DNA of 64,000 bases, taken from Rhodospirillaceae bacterium UBA4468 (GTDB lineage Bacteria > Pseudomonadota > Alphaproteobacteria > Rhodospirillales > Casp-alpha2). The stretch lies in the NCBI GenBank assembly GCA_002389385.1, contig DGOK01000012.1, positions 5,551 to 69,550 of the forward strand. The letters are read 5' to 3'. Below the pieces are notes generated by a model that was not told the origin of the DNA, did no database searches, and was given only the letters and a program-made list of their open reading frames with translations. Made by a program: the position numbers and the translations under genes. Of this stretch, positions 63,927 to 64,000 are shown piece after piece; position 1 is the first letter of the stretch; each line of letters starts with the position of its first letter.

Positions 63927-64000
63927 ATGGCTAAAGCGAAGGTGCTTACTAAAGACGAGATGAAGCGTGTAGAGAAGATAATTGCTGCTGATAGTAATGC
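63927..64000 (+). CDS. Start of a probable tyrosine recombinase/integrase, 3' end outside window
   Basis: Twenty-four codons, starting at the ATG at 63927 with GAGGG eight bases upstream; an ATG at 63912 in the same frame is possible. The text MAKAKVLTKDEMKRVEKII resembles the opening of small XerC-like phage or island integrases, where this precedes the catalytic domain. The active-site residues lie beyond the edge, so the call rests on the N-terminus alone. Confidence 0.4.
   Translation, partial: MAKAKVLTKDEMKRVEKIIAADSN

Overview
The window reads as about 64 kb of an alphaproteobacterial chromosome, probably a marine, Rhodospirillales-like organism. Evidence from sequence: alphaproteobacterial signature genes (EipB/DUF1849, RNase E with a long tail, a CheY-like regulator with a basic tail, a PDZ-only protein, an Atm1-type ABC exporter). 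A TakP-like TRAP binding protein and a DmdA-type DMSP demethylase suggest a marine, oligotrophic life style; this taxonomic reading is inference. No tRNA, rRNA, CRISPR array or insertion sequence was seen. Most of the window is well-packed housekeeping DNA.

Layout. 1-2.5 kb: partial TRAP binding protein, YbaK-like deacylase, Nu-type GST. 2.6-5.5 kb: response regulator, and wecB-wecC for UDP-ManNAcA. 5.6-12 kb: envelope quality control (EipB, PDZ protein, DsbA-like protein, DUF3047 lipoprotein, M48 metalloprotease) and a gamma-glutamyltransferase homologue without its nucleophile. 12-21.7 kb: aminotransferase, rne, amiC, PBP1A, and prfB with a programmed +1 frameshift. 21.7-27.3 kb: a damaged signalling/motility block (fliL with two frameshifts, an intact receiver, an intact diguanylate cyclase, and a giant hybrid kinase carrying two nonsense codons, two frameshifts and a lost phospho-acceptor Asp). 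27.5-37.6 kb: bcp, glnE, a YhdP/AsmA-like protein, tyrS, anmK, a hydrolase.

37.7-47.6 kb: an eleven-gene iron-sulfur operon, cysE-iscR-nifS-like-iscS-sufB-sufC-sufD-sufS-sufT-sufA-fdx. It has an IscR type-1-like box overlapping its promoter and a leader RNA able to form two mutually exclusive hairpins. It links cysteine supply (CysE), sulfur mobilisation (three cysteine desulfurases), scaffold/carrier proteins and electron supply (ferredoxin). The mnmA and Atm1-like genes near the right end belong to the same sulfur economy, but in separate units.

47.7-54 kb: MDR reductase, a RraA-like/cupin/cytochrome c cassette, dmdA-like gene, aminotransferase, a probable frameshifted small gene, HIT protein. 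54-58.5 kb: EnvZ/OmpR-type pair divergent from a secreted four-EF-hand protein, then a MarR-type winged helix fused to a HisKA domain and a degenerate ATPase domain, then DUF983. 58.6-63.6 kb: DUF599, mnmA, a beta-barrel protein, Atm1-like ABC exporter. The last 300 bases turn AT-rich and end in the first codons of what looks like a tyrosine recombinase, possibly the edge of an integrated element.

Three intergenic regions carry a 28-nt hairpin repeat family (two as inverted pairs). The most promising undescribed items are the switching leader plus IscR box of the isc/suf operon, the MarR-HisKA fusion, and the EF-hand/two-component module.
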